Of a stretch of 64,000 bases of DNA, positions 25,976-35,964 are shown one piece after another (within the stretch, counting starts at the first letter, position 1; the number at the start of each line of letters is the position of its first letter). The position numbers and the translations under genes were made by a program. The DNA lies in contig NZ_RAIQ01000001.1 of NCBI RefSeq assembly GCF_003625475.1, positions 558,001 to 622,000 of the forward strand, written 5' to 3'. Below the pieces are notes generated by a model, which worked only from the letters and a program-made list of their open reading frames with translations, did not search any database and was not told the DNA's origin. The stretch comes from Butyrivibrio sp. X503 (GTDB taxonomy: Bacteria; Bacillota; Clostridia; Lachnospirales; Lachnospiraceae).

Positions 25976-28900
25976 TCAAAGAAGTAGCTCTTCCATCTTC
26001 GCCACGATTTTTTCGGCGTCGTCCAAAAGCTGACGCTCTGCCTTATTCGCATTTTTATCCTTCACATACTTATATACAAACACAGGTGTCTTGGCCGTAT
26101 GGAATACCATCTTTCCTTTGTACGAATCAAGAAACGCAGGTATGTTCTCTGCCTTTATCTTGGCTGTCGGGCTTACGCTGATCTCTATCTTGCCGCCACC
26201 GCCCTTGATCTCATAGATAAAAAGAGAATGCGCTTTTGTTCTGAGAAGTGATATGCGCAAAAGATTTATCGCGGTATCCGGAACTTTTCCGAATCTGTCG
26301 ATGAGCTCATCCTTCATATCATCGCACTCACCCTGATTTTCAAGACTTGCTATTCGCTTGTAAATTTCAAGTTTCTGCTCTTCGTTTAGTATATATGTGT
26401 CGGGAATAAATGCGCTGACATCCAGATCGATCGAAGTATTAAATATTTCTTCCGTATCATCTCCGCCAAGGCTTCTCTTATGTCTTACGGCTTCCTCGAG
26501 CATCTTGCAGTACATGTCATAGCCGACCGCCTGCATGTGTCCGCTCTGTTTTTTTCCAAGGAGACTTCCCGCTCCTCTTATCTCTAGGTCACGCATCGCA
26601 ATCTTAAATCCGCTTCCGAGATCCGTAAACTCTCTGATCGCAGAAAGTCTTTTCTCCGCAACCTCTTTTAGCATCTTATCTCTTTTGTACATAAGGAATG
26701 CATAAGCTGTCCTGTTGGACCTTCCGACTCTTCCTCTAAGCTGATAGAGCTGTGACAGTCCCATCTTGTCGGAGTCGTGAATGATCATTGTATTTACGTT
26801 CGGAATATCAAGTCCCGTTTCAATGATGGTTGTCGATACGAGTACATCGATCGTTCCGTCTATGAAATCATACATGATCCTTTCAAGCTCGGATTCCTTC
26901 ATCTGTCCGTGAGCAAAAGCGACATTGGCTTCCGGGACAAGCTTCTGTATCTGCGCCGCTGTATCCGCGATCGTATTTACCCTGTTGTATACATAGTAGA
27001 CCTGACCGCCTCTTGCAAGCTCTCTTACAATAGCTTCTCTCACAAGCTCATCGTTGTACTCCATGACATAAGTCTGGATAGGAAGTCTGTCATTCGGCGC
27101 TTCCTCAAGAACAGACATCTCTCTGATGCCAACAAGTGACATGTGGAGCGTACGCGGAATAGGCGTTGCCGTCAGTGTAAGAACGTCAACGCTTTCTTTC
27201 ATGGTCTTTATTTTTTCTTTGTGCGTTACTCCAAATCTCTGTTCCTCATCAACGATAAGTAGTCCGAGATCTTTATAGGCAACATCTTTTGAAAGGAGTC
27301 TGTGCGTACCGATCACGATATCAACCAGACCTTTCTTAAGATCTTCAACAGTCTTTTTTTGCTCGGACGTAGTCCTGAATCTCGACATAAGATCGACTCT
27401 TACGGGGAAGTTACGCATACGCTCGGCAAAAGTATTGTAGTGCTGCTGCGCAAGAATTGTTGTCGGTACCAGTACCGCTACCTGCTTTCCATCCTGCACT
27501 GCTTTGAACGCAGCACGGATCGCGATCTCCGTTTTTCCGAATCCGACATCACCGCAGATAAGTCTGTCCATGATAACCGAGGACTCCATATCTTTTTTGG
27601 TGTCTTCAATTGCAGTCAACTGATCTTCTGTCTCCTGATAGGGAAAAGAATCTTCAAACTCCTGCTGCCAAACGGTATCTTTACTAAACTCATAGCCTTT
27701 GGTCTGTTGCCTCTTTGCATAGAGTTCGACAAGATCCTGCGCAACTTCTTCTACAGCTGCTTTTACCTTACTCTTGGTATGTGTCCACTCAAGTGTTCCG
27801 AGTTTATTGAGCTTTGGCTTGTGTCCGTTCTCGGAATCTCCTCCGGAAGCATACTTCTGAATAACGCCGAGGCCGGTCGCTAGAATATAAAGATTTCCTC
27901 CGCCGCCGTACTCAACCTTTATGTAATCTCTGACGACGTGGTCAGTCTCAACCTTCTCGATACCTCTGTAGATTCCGAGTCCGTGCTCTTCATGAACAAC
28001 GTAGTCTCCGATCTTAAGGTCGGCGAAATCTGAGATCTTTTCTCCGGTATATTTTGACTTTTTCTTCTTTCTCTTTTTTACGTGCTCGGTGAAAATATCA
28101 CTCTCAGCAATAACCGCGAACTTTATGTCAGGATACTCAAAGCCTTTTAATATCCTGCCGTAGTAAGTCATTATTTCGCCGGGCTGCAGAACTCTTCCGG
28201 GATCTTCACTGTAAAAAGCGGTAACAAGATTATCTCTTAGATCTTCGACGATTCTTTTGGCTCTTGTCCTTGATCCGGACAGAATAAGAACCCTGTATCC
28301 GTTCTTGGAATAGTTCTTAAGATCGGATACAAGGGAATCGAAACTGTTATTGTAAGGCGCAACGCTCCTTGCTCTTATATCCCAGCTCTTTTCCGGATTA
28401 AAAGGATTCTGGTTCTTGGGCATCTGAAGAGAAGATATGAGAACTCTTCTTCCGTTTCCCATTCTGGCGATACAATTATCCACAGAATAAAGAATGTCCA
28501 TCTGCCCCGGAAGCACATATCCTTTTTCTGCTCTGTGAGTCATGCTCTCTTTGAACTCAAGCTCAACCGCACTTGCATGTTCAAAAACTCTTTGGGGTTC
28601 ATCTATAAAAATGCAGCTTTTTCCCTTAGGAAACATCTCCTGCATAGTGACAGTGTCGTCGTAAAAATATCTGATGTAGCTCTCAAGATTCACCATGGAA
28701 TGAAGCTCAAAGAGCTGCTCTCTGAGTTCTTCGGTAAGCTTCTTAAGCTGATGTGCTTCCTTGGTCTTAAACTCTTTTCTGAGAGCCTCGTATGCTTTAT
28801 CCGTTTCTTCCTCAATCCTAAGCATTCCTTTTTCAAGACGCTCGTCATCCAGGATAATCTCGGATGCGGGATAGATATCTATCGATTCAAGCTTTTCAAG

Positions 28901-29533
28901 TGATCTCTGCGACAGGATGTCAAAGCTTCTTATCGACTGTATCTCATCTCCCCAAAGCTCTATTCTGTATGGGTTGTCTTCCGTTAGATCAAAGACATCA
29001 ACGATATCTCCTCTTACGGAAAATTCACCGGGTCCCTCGACCTGGTAGTTTCTTACATATCCCATTGATACAAGTTTTCTTGCGATCTCTCTTTCATCTA
29101 TGGGTCTGTGCTTATCGATGCTTAATATACTTTCTTTGATTACTTCGGGCTTTATCTGTGGTGACATGAGCGCTGCGAAAGTAGTCACGACTGTAACCGG
29201 GCGCCCCTCAAGAAGCCTTCTCATGCAGCGGATTCTCTGTCTTACAACTTCGTTACTGTGAACATCCGCCTGATAAAAGATAAGGTCTTTGGCGGGATAG
29301 ACTGTGACATTCTTGTCGTAAAACTTGTAGTCTTCATAAATCTCTTTTGCCCTAAGATCACTGTAAGTAACGATGATCCTATACTTAAACTCAGCGCCGA
29401 GTCCGTCTATAAAATGAAGCTTCTGCGAATCAACACAGCCCGTCACCTCTGCGCAGGCGAAGGGCTTATCGAGATACTCATTTATTTCATCAAATTCTTT
29501 AAGTTCCTTTAAAGGACTCGTGATTGCTCTCAT
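25976..29533 (-). CDS. mfd: Transcription-repair coupling factor
   Basis: It displaces stalled RNA polymerase and recruits UvrA to damaged template strands. It has 1185 residues, the usual length. Domains in order: the UvrB-homology region (1-about 340), the CarD-like RNA polymerase interaction domain (KIGDYVVHEEHGLGIYRG, about 500-580), the RecG-like helicase with Walker A GDVGFGKTE, DEEQ box, and SATP-equivalent TATPIPRTL. The C-terminal TRCF domain follows. Its ATG overlaps the pth stop by one base (TAATG), so the two genes are coupled, as in Bacillus (spoVC-mfd). Confidence 0.97.
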   Translation of the reverse strand: MRAITSPLKELKEFDEINEYLDKPFACAEVTGCVDSQKLHFIDGLGAEFKYRIIVTYSDLRAKEIYEDYKFYDKNVTVYPAKDLIFYQADVHSNEVVRQRIRCMRRLLEGRPVTVVTTFAALMSPQIKPEVIKESILSIDKHRPIDEREIARKLVSMGYVRNYQVEGPGEFSVRGDIVDVFDLTEDNPYRIELWGDEIQSIRSFDILSQRSLEKLESIDIYPASEIILDDERLEKGMLRIEEETDKAYEALRKEFKTKEAHQLKKLTEELREQLFELHSMVNLESYIRYFYDDTVTMQEMFPKGKSCIFIDEPQRVFEHASAVELEFKESMTHRAEKGYVLPGQMDILYSVDNCIARMGNGRRVLISSLQMPKNQNPFNPEKSWDIRARSVAPYNNSFDSLVSDLKNYSKNGYRVLILSGSRTRAKRIVEDLRDNLVTAFYSEDPGRVLQPGEIMTYYGRILKGFEYPDIKFAVIAESDIFTEHVKKRKKKKSKYTGEKISDFADLKIGDYVVHEEHGLGIYRGIEKVETDHVVRDYIKVEYGGGGNLYILATGLGVIQKYASGGDSENGHKPKLNKLGTLEWTHTKSKVKAAVEEVAQDLVELYAKRQQTKGYEFSKDTVWQQEFEDSFPYQETEDQLTAIEDTKKDMESSVIMDRLICGDVGFGKTEIAIRAAFKAVQDGKQVAVLVPTTILAQQHYNTFAERMRNFPVRVDLMSRFRTTSEQKKTVEDLKKGLVDIVIGTHRLLSKDVAYKDLGLLIVDEEQRFGVTHKEKIKTMKESVDVLTLTATPIPRTLHMSLVGIREMSVLEEAPNDRLPIQTYVMEYNDELVREAIVRELARGGQVYYVYNRVNTIADTAAQIQKLVPEANVAFAHGQMKESELERIMYDFIDGTIDVLVSTTIIETGLDIPNVNTMIIHDSDKMGLSQLYQLRGRVGRSNRTAYAFLMYKRDKMLKEVAEKRLSAIREFTDLGSGFKIAMRDLEIRGAGSLLGKKQSGHMQAVGYDMYCKMLEEAVRHKRSLGGDDTEEIFNTSIDLDVSAFIPDTYILNEEQKLEIYKRIASLENQGECDDMKDELIDRFGKVPDTAINLLRISLLRTKAHSLFIYEIKGGGGKIEISVSPTAKIKAENIPAFLDSYKGKMVFHTAKTPVFVYKYVKDKNANKAERQLLDDAEKIVAKMEELLL

Positions 29534-30156
29534 TATTTCTTCCCGTTGTATTTGTTCATGGCGCTGTCCACGCCGTTTTCAATTATCTCTTCTATCGCTG
29601 CTACAGCTCTTTCTTTTCCTTCCTTTATAAGAACTGCTGCCTCTCCTTCAAAGTGACCGAGAACCCAGTTCACCATGTCGTATTCCTTAGGCTTCTTTCC
29701 GACACCGACTCTCACTCTTGAGAACTCGTCGTGTCCAAGAAGCTTGATTATATTCTTAAGACCATTGTGTCCGCCCGCGCTTCCCTTGGGTCTTACTCTG
29801 ATATTACCCTCATCAAGTTCCACGTCGTCGGATATGACTATGAGTTCAGTCTTTGTATCTACTTTAAAGTAATCGCAAAGAGGCCTGATGGCTTCTCCGC
29901 TTAAGTTCATATAAGTAAGGGGCTTTGCTAGGATGACTCTCTGACTTCCTATTCTTCCCTTACCATACGCCGCTTTAAACTTGGTCTCTGTCAGCTCTAT
30001 ATTGTATTTGTCAGACAAAGCGTCAATAACATCAAATCCGATATTGTGCCTTGTTCCGAAATATTTTTTTTCGGGATTACCAAGTCCCGCTATAACTATC
30101 ATTTTACCTGTTTCCTCTTCTTTATTTCCAAATAGCTTTTTCAGTATTCCTAACAC
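29533..30156 (-). CDS. pth: Peptidyl-tRNA hydrolase
   Basis: It frees tRNA from prematurely released peptidyl-tRNA. Conserved residues are visible: GLGNPEKKYFGTRHNIGFD (Asn and catalytic His), KPLTYMNLSG and GSAGGHNGLKNI. The GTG at 30156 with GGAGGA upstream gives 207 residues, including about 18 extra at the N-terminus (MLGILKKLFGNKEEETGK). ATG 30102 would give the usual start MIVIAGLGNPE and also has a weak ribosome site, so the start is not settled. It heads the pth-mfd unit behind an extended -10 promoter. Confidence 0.95.
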   Translation of the reverse strand: MLGILKKLFGNKEEETGKMIVIAGLGNPEKKYFGTRHNIGFDVIDALSDKYNIELTETKFKAAYGKGRIGSQRVILAKPLTYMNLSGEAIRPLCDYFKVDTKTELIVISDDVELDEGNIRVRPKGSAGGHNGLKNIIKLLGHDEFSRVRVGVGKKPKEYDMVNWVLGHFEGEAAVLIKEGKERAVAAIEEIIENGVDSAMNKYNGKK

Positions 30157-30190
30157 TACTATATATCCTCCGATAATTCAACATAATTGC

Positions 30191-30199
30191 ATTATACCA
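30191..30199 (-). promoter_or_regulatory. Extended -10 promoter of pth-mfd
   Basis: TGGTATAAT on the minus strand: a perfect TATAAT with the TG extension; the -35 region is weak. Confidence 0.6.
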
Positions 30200-30300
30200 T
30201 CTAATCTTTAATCCAATCATGAAGAGCGCCCTCTTTTTCTCTGAATTGTTATTTGAACAAAATTCTCTCTTTTGCAACAATTTGAAAAATATGCGCGTGA

Positions 30301-30329
30301 TTGTCACACATCTATGCTAAAATTATTTT
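30301..30329 (+). promoter_or_regulatory. Promoter of the secreted Ig-like protein gene
   Basis: TTGTCA (30301-30306), 17-base spacer, TATTTT (30324-30329), about 40 bases before the start codon. Confidence 0.55.
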
Positions 30330-30367
30330 AGTGTATACACAACAACAAAAATTTTATGGAGGGTTTT

Positions 30368-31516
30368 ATGAAAAAAAGTATTATAAGTATTATCGCTTTA
30401 TCACTAATGCTGTCATTGATAGCATTCAACCAGCCTGCATTCGCGGCAGAACCCAAAACCATTAATCTTAGTGATCTTGAAGAAGGGCAGGTGTTGGAAA
30501 TATATGAAGATAGCATGTTAAACATTGACACAGATAAAAGACTTTCCCAAATTAATGTTTATTATTGTGACCTTACAATCAAAGGTTCCGAAACACTAAC
30601 CCTTGATGATAACGAGTACAATGAAAACTCAGGCATCTTCTCATTTGGTTCAGGAAAAATAACTATAAACAGCGGTTCAATTACATCTAACGACTCTTTA
30701 ATAGGAAATTACATAATAAATGGTGGAACAATCAAAATTAATGAACAAACAGTTGGAATGAATGATAAGTCCTTTTCTTCACCAAGAGGATTTCGTCAAT
30801 CGGATGATAATGGCTATTTCATAATGAACGATGGTATGGTATGCGCATCTGAAATTCTTTATTCTGGTAAGGACTCTAATGTAACTATAAATGGTGGTCA
30901 TATTGAATGTACCGATAATATAGTTGCTTCTAACATCAACATTGGTGAAAATGAGTATGTTACTTCGCCTTGGAATGCAGTACCTAGCGAGAGTTTCTCT
31001 TCTGCAATTTATCACCATCCCTTATTATCACTAGGCGAAGACCCTTATGGATCTATAAAAGTAATTCCAAAGTCAGAAATAAATTTTGTTGAGGGAATTT
31101 CCATTTCTGAATCAGCATGCACGCTAAGTAAAGGAGAGCACAAACAGCTTTCTGTGAGTTTTTCACCCGAAGATGTCACAAATAAAAATGTAACATGGAG
31201 TTCCAGCGATAATAATGTAGCAAACGTATCAGATGATGGAGTAGTTACCGGCTTCGGTAGTGGAACCGCTGTAATTACCGCAAAGTCAGAGGATGGAAAT
31301 TTCGAAGCTACTTGCGAAATAACTGTTTCTGATCCCGATGAAGGCAAAATAAAAGAAGGCTTAAAAATTGAATTCAGCGATTATAGCAACGACACAAAAA
31401 AGCCTACTATTAAAGTCAGCTACAATGGCTACATTCTAAAAGAAGGTAATGATTATACAATAAATTACGACAATGATAATGATGCTCCTGGTGTTACTAT
31501 CGTAATTCCGGATTGA
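30368..31516 (+). CDS. Secreted protein with a BIG2 (bacterial Ig-like) domain
   Basis: An exported protein of 382 residues. ATG 30368 has GGAGGG four bases upstream. A signal peptide covers about 1-26 (cleavage probably AFA-AEP). Residues about 30-210 look like a repeated beta-helix (TINGGHIEC, KITINSGSIT, NYIINGGTIKIN). A BIG2 domain follows at about 245-325 (VTWSSSDNNVANVSDDGVVTG). The last about 50 residues begin a repeat found in Lachnospiraceae surface proteins (KVSYNGYILKEGNDYTINYDN) but stop in mid-motif. No LPXTG or cell-wall repeat is present. The gene is clearly more AT-rich than its neighbours. The function is not known; a surface or adhesion role is an inference. Confidence 0.8.
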   Translation: MKKSIISIIALSLMLSLIAFNQPAFAAEPKTINLSDLEEGQVLEIYEDSMLNIDTDKRLSQINVYYCDLTIKGSETLTLDDNEYNENSGIFSFGSGKITINSGSITSNDSLIGNYIINGGTIKINEQTVGMNDKSFSSPRGFRQSDDNGYFIMNDGMVCASEILYSGKDSNVTINGGHIECTDNIVASNINIGENEYVTSPWNAVPSESFSSAIYHHPLLSLGEDPYGSIKVIPKSEINFVEGISISESACTLSKGEHKQLSVSFSPEDVTNKNVTWSSSDNNVANVSDDGVVTGFGSGTAVITAKSEDGNFEATCEITVSDPDEGKIKEGLKIEFSDYSNDTKKPTIKVSYNGYILKEGNDYTINYDNDNDAPGVTIVIPD

Positions 31517-31527
31517 TAAACAAAGCT

Positions 31528-31580
31528 AAAAAAACAGGCCGGTGCTTGAAGATTCTATCTTCAGCATCAGCCTATTTTTT
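31528..31580 (+). terminator. Bidirectional terminator between secreted protein gene and spoVG
   Basis: A long hairpin at 31536-31573 (AGGC...GCCT with inner GAAGAT/ATCTTC) is followed by ATTTTTT on plus. It is preceded by AAAAAAA, which is a T-run on minus for the convergent spoVG transcript. Confidence 0.88.
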
Positions 31581-31598
31581 ATGCTTATATTTTCAATT

Positions 31599-31883
31599 TT
31601 ATAATACAGGCTCTTCCTCGCCCTCTTCGACAGCGGCTTTATCGTAAGCCTCAAGGATCGTATCCTGCAGGACCTTTCTGGTATCCGAATTGATGGGATG
31701 AGCTATGTCTCTGTACTCGCCGTCCGTAGACTTCTTGCTCGGCATAGCGATGAACAAGCCTCGCTCGCCTTCTATTACTTTGATGTCATGAACAACGAAT
31801 TCATTATCAAATGTAACAGATACAACTGCTCTCATTTTGCCCTGCTTGGTAACCTTTCTTACTCTGACGTCTGTAATTTTCAT
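31599..31883 (-). CDS. spoVG: SpoVG family regulatory protein
   Basis: A small site-specific DNA- and RNA-binding regulator. It affects septation and capsule genes in Gram-positive bacteria and is also present in non-sporulating species. It has 94 residues, beginning [11 protein letters not shown]. The core [22 protein letters not shown] and [13 protein letters not shown] is highly typical. GAGGGGG precedes ATG. It lies 38 bases after glgD on the same strand with no terminator between, so it may share its transcript. Its presence alone does not show that the organism forms spores. Confidence 0.96.
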   Translation of the reverse strand: MKITDVRVRKVTKQGKMRAVVSVTFDNEFVVHDIKVIEGERGLFIAMPSKKSTDGEYRDIAHPINSDTRKVLQDTILEAYDKAAVEEGEEEPVL

Positions 31884-31921
31884 CGTGTAACCCCCTCTTG
31901 GTTAATCTGATCTAGAAAAAA

Positions 31922-33040
31922 CTAGATTACATAGCGTTCATTATTTTCTACCACTATCTTGATGCCGTTATCTTCTTTGTAGTACGAGTTCGCTTGGATC
32001 GTACCGTGGCTTTCTACAATGCAGTTTTCTATGTGTGTATTGTCGCCGATATAAACATCATTCAAGATGATAGAATTCTTAATGTAACAGTTATTACCTA
32101 CAAATGCTCCTTTAAATATAACCGAATCTTCTATTGTTCCGTTTATGATACATCCGCTGGAGATAAGACTGTTCTTAACGTTAACTCCGACGTTGTACTT
32201 GGCCGGCGGAAGATCTACTATCTTGGTGTAGATTCCGGGATACTCTCTAAAGAAGTACTCTCTTACTTCGGGTTTTAGGAAATCCATATTGGTCCTGAAA
32301 TAATCTTCAACCGAAGCAATGTTGTTCCAGTACTCTTTTATCTTGTATCCGTAGATACGTTTCATATCCTTGTACCTTACAAGGATATCTCTTACGAAGT
32401 CGTATCTTTCTTCTTCCTCAGCTCTTTCTATAAGCTCTATAAGCTGTCTTCTTCGGATTACGTATATACCGCAGGAAATGGTATTGGATCTTGATACTAC
32501 AGGCTTCTCTTCAAAGTCTTCAATCCTGCTCTCTTCGTTCATCTTGATCGTTCCGAATCTCTCGGTGTCAAAAGATGCCGGCATATCTTTGCACACAACG
32601 GTTATATCCGCCTGCTTCTGTATGTGATATTCCAAAAGCTTACCGAAATCCATCTTATATACGCAGTCGCCGGATGTTATCACAACATACGGTTCATGGC
32701 AGCTTCTAAGAAAATCAAGGTTCTGAGCTATCGCATCGGCTGTTCCTCTGTACCACAGATTTCCGGATGCCTTAACAGCCGGAGTGAATACATACAATCC
32801 GCCCTGCTTTCTTCCGAAGTCCCACCACTTGGAGGAGCTAAGGTGTGAATTAAGGCTTCCTGCGTTGTACTGAGTAAATACCGCAACCGTTTGTATATGT
32901 GAATTCGTCATGTTACTTAGCGCAAAGTCGATACTTCTGTAAAAGCCCGCAACAGGCATTGCGCAGACAGCTCTTTTCTTAGAAAGCTCCTGCATCCTGC
33001 TACTGCTTCCGCCCGCTAAAATAATGCCAATCGCCCTCAT
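31922..33040 (-). CDS. glgD: Glucose-1-phosphate adenylyltransferase, GlgD subunit
   Basis: The non-catalytic or regulatory partner of GlgC in Firmicutes. It has 372 residues from ATG 33040 (AGGTGAT upstream, 1 base after the glgC stop). The nucleotidyl-transferase fold starts ILAGGSSSRM, which departs from the GlgC loop GGGxGxRL by losing key residues. The C-terminal left-handed beta-helix (INGTIEDSVIFKGAFVGNNC) is present. It pairs directly with glgC, and together they make ADP-glucose for glycogen. Confidence 0.95.
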   Translation of the reverse strand: MRAIGIILAGGSSSRMQELSKKRAVCAMPVAGFYRSIDFALSNMTNSHIQTVAVFTQYNAGSLNSHLSSSKWWDFGRKQGGLYVFTPAVKASGNLWYRGTADAIAQNLDFLRSCHEPYVVITSGDCVYKMDFGKLLEYHIQKQADITVVCKDMPASFDTERFGTIKMNEESRIEDFEEKPVVSRSNTISCGIYVIRRRQLIELIERAEEEERYDFVRDILVRYKDMKRIYGYKIKEYWNNIASVEDYFRTNMDFLKPEVREYFFREYPGIYTKIVDLPPAKYNVGVNVKNSLISSGCIINGTIEDSVIFKGAFVGNNCYIKNSIILNDVYIGDNTHIENCIVESHGTIQANSYYKEDNGIKIVVENNERYVI

Positions 33041-33041
33041 G

Positions 33042-34310
33042 TCAATCACCTGCCTTATCTAGCGATCGTCCGCTGTCAAGCACACCGTCCGGATAATCCT
33101 CCGGTGCCGTCTTTCCGGAGATCATTGTGTTCTTTCCGATGGTTACATTGTCGGGTATTACCGACTTCTCTCCGATAGTGCAGATTCCCTCGCAATAAAT
33201 ACCCGGTTTGGTCTCGTTGGGCTTTTCCTCAAACGCACCTATGTGCACGTTGTTTCCTATCTTAACCTTCTCGGCTATTATGCCCTTTTCAATATTGCAG
33301 CCTTCCCCGATCTCCGTTTCATTCATTATTATGGAGTGGCTGACCACAGTGTCTTTTCCTATCTTTACACCGGGACCTATGATGGAGTTGTATACTTTTC
33401 CGTATATCTCGCATCCCTCGCCGGCTATGCACCTCTCCATAGCGCTGTCGGGTCCTAAATACTGAGGCGGCTGAATTCCGCTCGAAGTATAGATCTTCCA
33501 ATATTCTTCGTAAAGGTTGAATTCGGGAACAATATCAATAAGCTCCATGTTGGCCTGCCAGTATGATGTCAGCGTTCCGACATCCTTCCAATAACCGTCA
33601 AATTCGTAAGCAAAAAGAGACTGTCCGTTTTCCTTACAATAAGGAATAATATGCTTACCGAAATCAAGTCCCGGAAGGTCTCTGTTATCTATCAGAGCTT
33701 TTTTCAGAACTTCCCATGAAAAGATATAGATACCCATGGAAGCAAGATTGCTTCTGGGATGCTCGGGTTTCTCCTCGAAATCGACGATTCTCTTGTTCTC
33801 GTCGGTTATCATGATTCCGAACCTGCAAGCTTCCTCGATGGGCACAGGCATAACTGCGATAGTAACGTCAGCGTTACTTGATTTATGAAAATCGAGCATG
33901 GTTTCATAATCCATCTTATAAATGTGATCTCCAGAGAGGATCAACACATAATCCGGATCATAATTTTCCATGTATTCAAGATTCTGGTAAATAGCATTGG
34001 CGGTACCGGTATACCACTCACTGTTGGCGCTCTTTTCGTAAGGAGGAAGTACGGTTACTCCACCAAAATTACGATCCAGATCCCACGGTATACCTATTCC
34101 AATGTGAGAATTAAGTCTGAGCGGACGATATTGTGTAAGGACTCCCACAGTGTCCACTCCGGAATTAATGCAATTACTAAGCGGAAAGTCTATTATCCTA
34201 TACTTTCCCCCAAAAGATACTGCCGGCTTAGCCATATTGGCTGTCAGCACTCCGAGTCTGCTACCTTGGCCCCCTGCCAGTAGCATGGCGATCATTTCTT
34301 TCTTTATCAT
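33042..34310 (-). CDS. glgC: Glucose-1-phosphate adenylyltransferase, catalytic GlgC
   Basis: It makes ADP-glucose from ATP and glucose-1-phosphate, the committed step to glycogen. It has 422 residues from ATG 34310 ([19 protein letters not shown]), chosen because AGGTGG lies just upstream; ATGs at 34334 and 34322 lack a site. The loop GGQGSRL, the [15 protein letters not shown] segment and [12 protein letters not shown] are typical. A C-terminal hexapeptide beta-helix (about 290-400) follows. It is the first gene of glgC-glgD; no glgA, glgB or glgP lies in this window. Confidence 0.96.
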   Translation of the reverse strand: MIKKEMIAMLLAGGQGSRLGVLTANMAKPAVSFGGKYRIIDFPLSNCINSGVDTVGVLTQYRPLRLNSHIGIGIPWDLDRNFGGVTVLPPYEKSANSEWYTGTANAIYQNLEYMENYDPDYVLILSGDHIYKMDYETMLDFHKSSNADVTIAVMPVPIEEACRFGIMITDENKRIVDFEEKPEHPRSNLASMGIYIFSWEVLKKALIDNRDLPGLDFGKHIIPYCKENGQSLFAYEFDGYWKDVGTLTSYWQANMELIDIVPEFNLYEEYWKIYTSSGIQPPQYLGPDSAMERCIAGEGCEIYGKVYNSIIGPGVKIGKDTVVSHSIIMNETEIGEGCNIEKGIIAEKVKIGNNVHIGAFEEKPNETKPGIYCEGICTIGEKSVIPDNVTIGKNTMISGKTAPEDYPDGVLDSGRSLDKAGD

Positions 34311-34395
34311 GTTCCACCTCATGTTGCAATTCAAGCCATATACTATGATGTAATTGATTCACCAAACTAACTGTATGTCTTACATAAGAAAAAAG

Positions 34396-34417
34396 ATACT
34401 TTTATATATAAAAGTAT
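34396..34417. promoter_or_regulatory. Perfect 22-bp AT-rich palindrome between glgC and murC
   Basis: An exact 11+11 palindrome with half-site ATACTTTTATA lies in the divergent region, about 90 bases before glgC and 150 before murC. On the minus strand it is followed by CTTTTTTC. It could be an operator shared by both promoters or a weak terminator on the glgC side. Confidence 0.5.
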
Positions 34418-34485
34418 AACATTGTTAAGCTAAATATGATACTGTTTTGTTTGTTTTTTCGCTTAATCACTTCTTTATTTAATTT

Positions 34486-34513
34486 TTGACTTTAATTAAA
34501 TAAGTGTTAGAAT
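34486..34513 (+). promoter_or_regulatory. murC promoter
   Basis: TTGACT (34486-34491), 16-base spacer, TAGAAT (34508-34513) with a TG extension. Confidence 0.7.
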
Positions 34514-34566
34514 ATATTCCGTTATATCTTTATTATTAATCAGGAAAAAAGGAAACGAGGATTATC

Positions 34567-35961
34567 ATGTACACTATAGACTTCAATAAGCCCGTACATA
34601 TATATTTTATGGGAATCGGCGGAATTTCCATGAGCGGACTAGCACATATTCTCATTGAAAAAGGTTTTAAGGTATCAGGTTCCGATTCAAAAGAATCTGC
34701 TATGACCAAGACTCTAAGCGATAACGGAGTCACGGTTTTTTACGGGCAGTGTGCAGAAAATATAGAAAATTCCGAACATATAGATGTCGTTGTTTACACT
34801 GCGGCAGTTCACCCGGATAACCCGGAATTTATAGCAGTAAAGGATGCGGGAATCCCTATGCTCACAAGAGCCGAACTCCTCGGACAGATCATGAAGGAGT
34901 ACAAGCTCCCCGTTGCGATCAGCGGAACTCACGGAAAGACAACAACAACATCCATGCTTTCCAAGATCCTTCTTGAAGCCGGCACAGACCCCACGCTTTC
35001 AATCGGCGGAGTATTCAAGGATATCGGCGGAAACATCAGAGTCGGAAACTCAGACTTTTTTGTAACGGAAGCCTGTGAATACACAAACAGCTTCCTTAGC
35101 TTTTTCCCCAAGATCAGTGTCATTTCAAATATTGATGCGGACCACCTTGATTTCTTTAAAGACCTTGATGACATCAGACATTCATTTAAAAGATTTGCCG
35201 CACTTCTTCCGGATGACGGTACTCTTGTAATTTACGGTGACATCGACAATGTGGGTGAGATCACGGAAGGTTTGTCATGCTCCATAATCACCTACGGTTC
35301 CAAAGATTCTTTTGACTACTATCCTACGGATATTACTTACGACGAAAAGGGCAATCCTTCCTACATGGCGCATATGCCCGGAGGAAAGGTACTTGATATA
35401 AAGCTCGCGGTTCCGGGTATCCACAACGTGTATAACTCACTTGCGGCAATCGCAGTCAGCAACGTTCTCGGAATTGATGAAGACCATATGATCACCGCGC
35501 TTTCTCTCTTTGGCGGAACAAGCCGCAGATTTGAACACAAGGGAGATATTCACGGCGTTACCATTATCGATGATTATGCTCACCATCCTACCGAGATCAA
35601 GGCAACACTTACAGCAGCTCAGAATTATCCTCACAATAAGATATGGTGCGTATTCCAGCCTCATACTTATACCAGGACAAAAGCTCTTTTAAATGAGTTT
35701 GCGGACGCCCTTTCTCTCGCGGATCATGTAATCCTTGCAGATATCTACGCCGCAAGAGAAACCGACAACCTCGGAATCAGCTCCAGAACTCTTCGTGACA
35801 AGATAGTTGAACTCGGCCATGAATGCAATTATTTTCCTACTGTTCAGGGCTTTGGAGAAATCGAAAAATTTCTTTTGCAAAATTGCACTAAAGGAGATTT
35901 GTTGATAACCATGGGAGCCGGAGATGTCGTTAAAATCGGGGATGAGCTCCTCGGTAAATAA
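34567..35961 (+). CDS. murC: UDP-N-acetylmuramate--L-alanine ligase
   Basis: It adds L-alanine to UDP-MurNAc, the first amino acid step of peptidoglycan synthesis in the cytoplasm. It has 464 residues. The N-terminal Rossmann loop is FMGIGGISMSGLA (14-26), the ATP loop SGTHGKTTTTS (119-129), and the Mur central and C-terminal domains follow (DDYAHHPTEIKATL). AAAGGAAACGAGG precedes ATG. It stands alone, with its own promoter and terminator; no other mur gene is adjacent, which is common for murC in Clostridia. Confidence 0.97.
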   Translation: MYTIDFNKPVHIYFMGIGGISMSGLAHILIEKGFKVSGSDSKESAMTKTLSDNGVTVFYGQCAENIENSEHIDVVVYTAAVHPDNPEFIAVKDAGIPMLTRAELLGQIMKEYKLPVAISGTHGKTTTTSMLSKILLEAGTDPTLSIGGVFKDIGGNIRVGNSDFFVTEACEYTNSFLSFFPKISVISNIDADHLDFFKDLDDIRHSFKRFAALLPDDGTLVIYGDIDNVGEITEGLSCSIITYGSKDSFDYYPTDITYDEKGNPSYMAHMPGGKVLDIKLAVPGIHNVYNSLAAIAVSNVLGIDEDHMITALSLFGGTSRRFEHKGDIHGVTIIDDYAHHPTEIKATLTAAQNYPHNKIWCVFQPHTYTRTKALLNEFADALSLADHVILADIYAARETDNLGISSRTLRDKIVELGHECNYFPTVQGFGEIEKFLLQNCTKGDLLITMGAGDVVKIGDELLGK

Positions 35962-35964
35962 GAC

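Noticed and set aside
31599..31883. spoVG as evidence for sporulation
   Set aside because: SpoVG is common in non-sporulating Firmicutes and acts as a general regulator.
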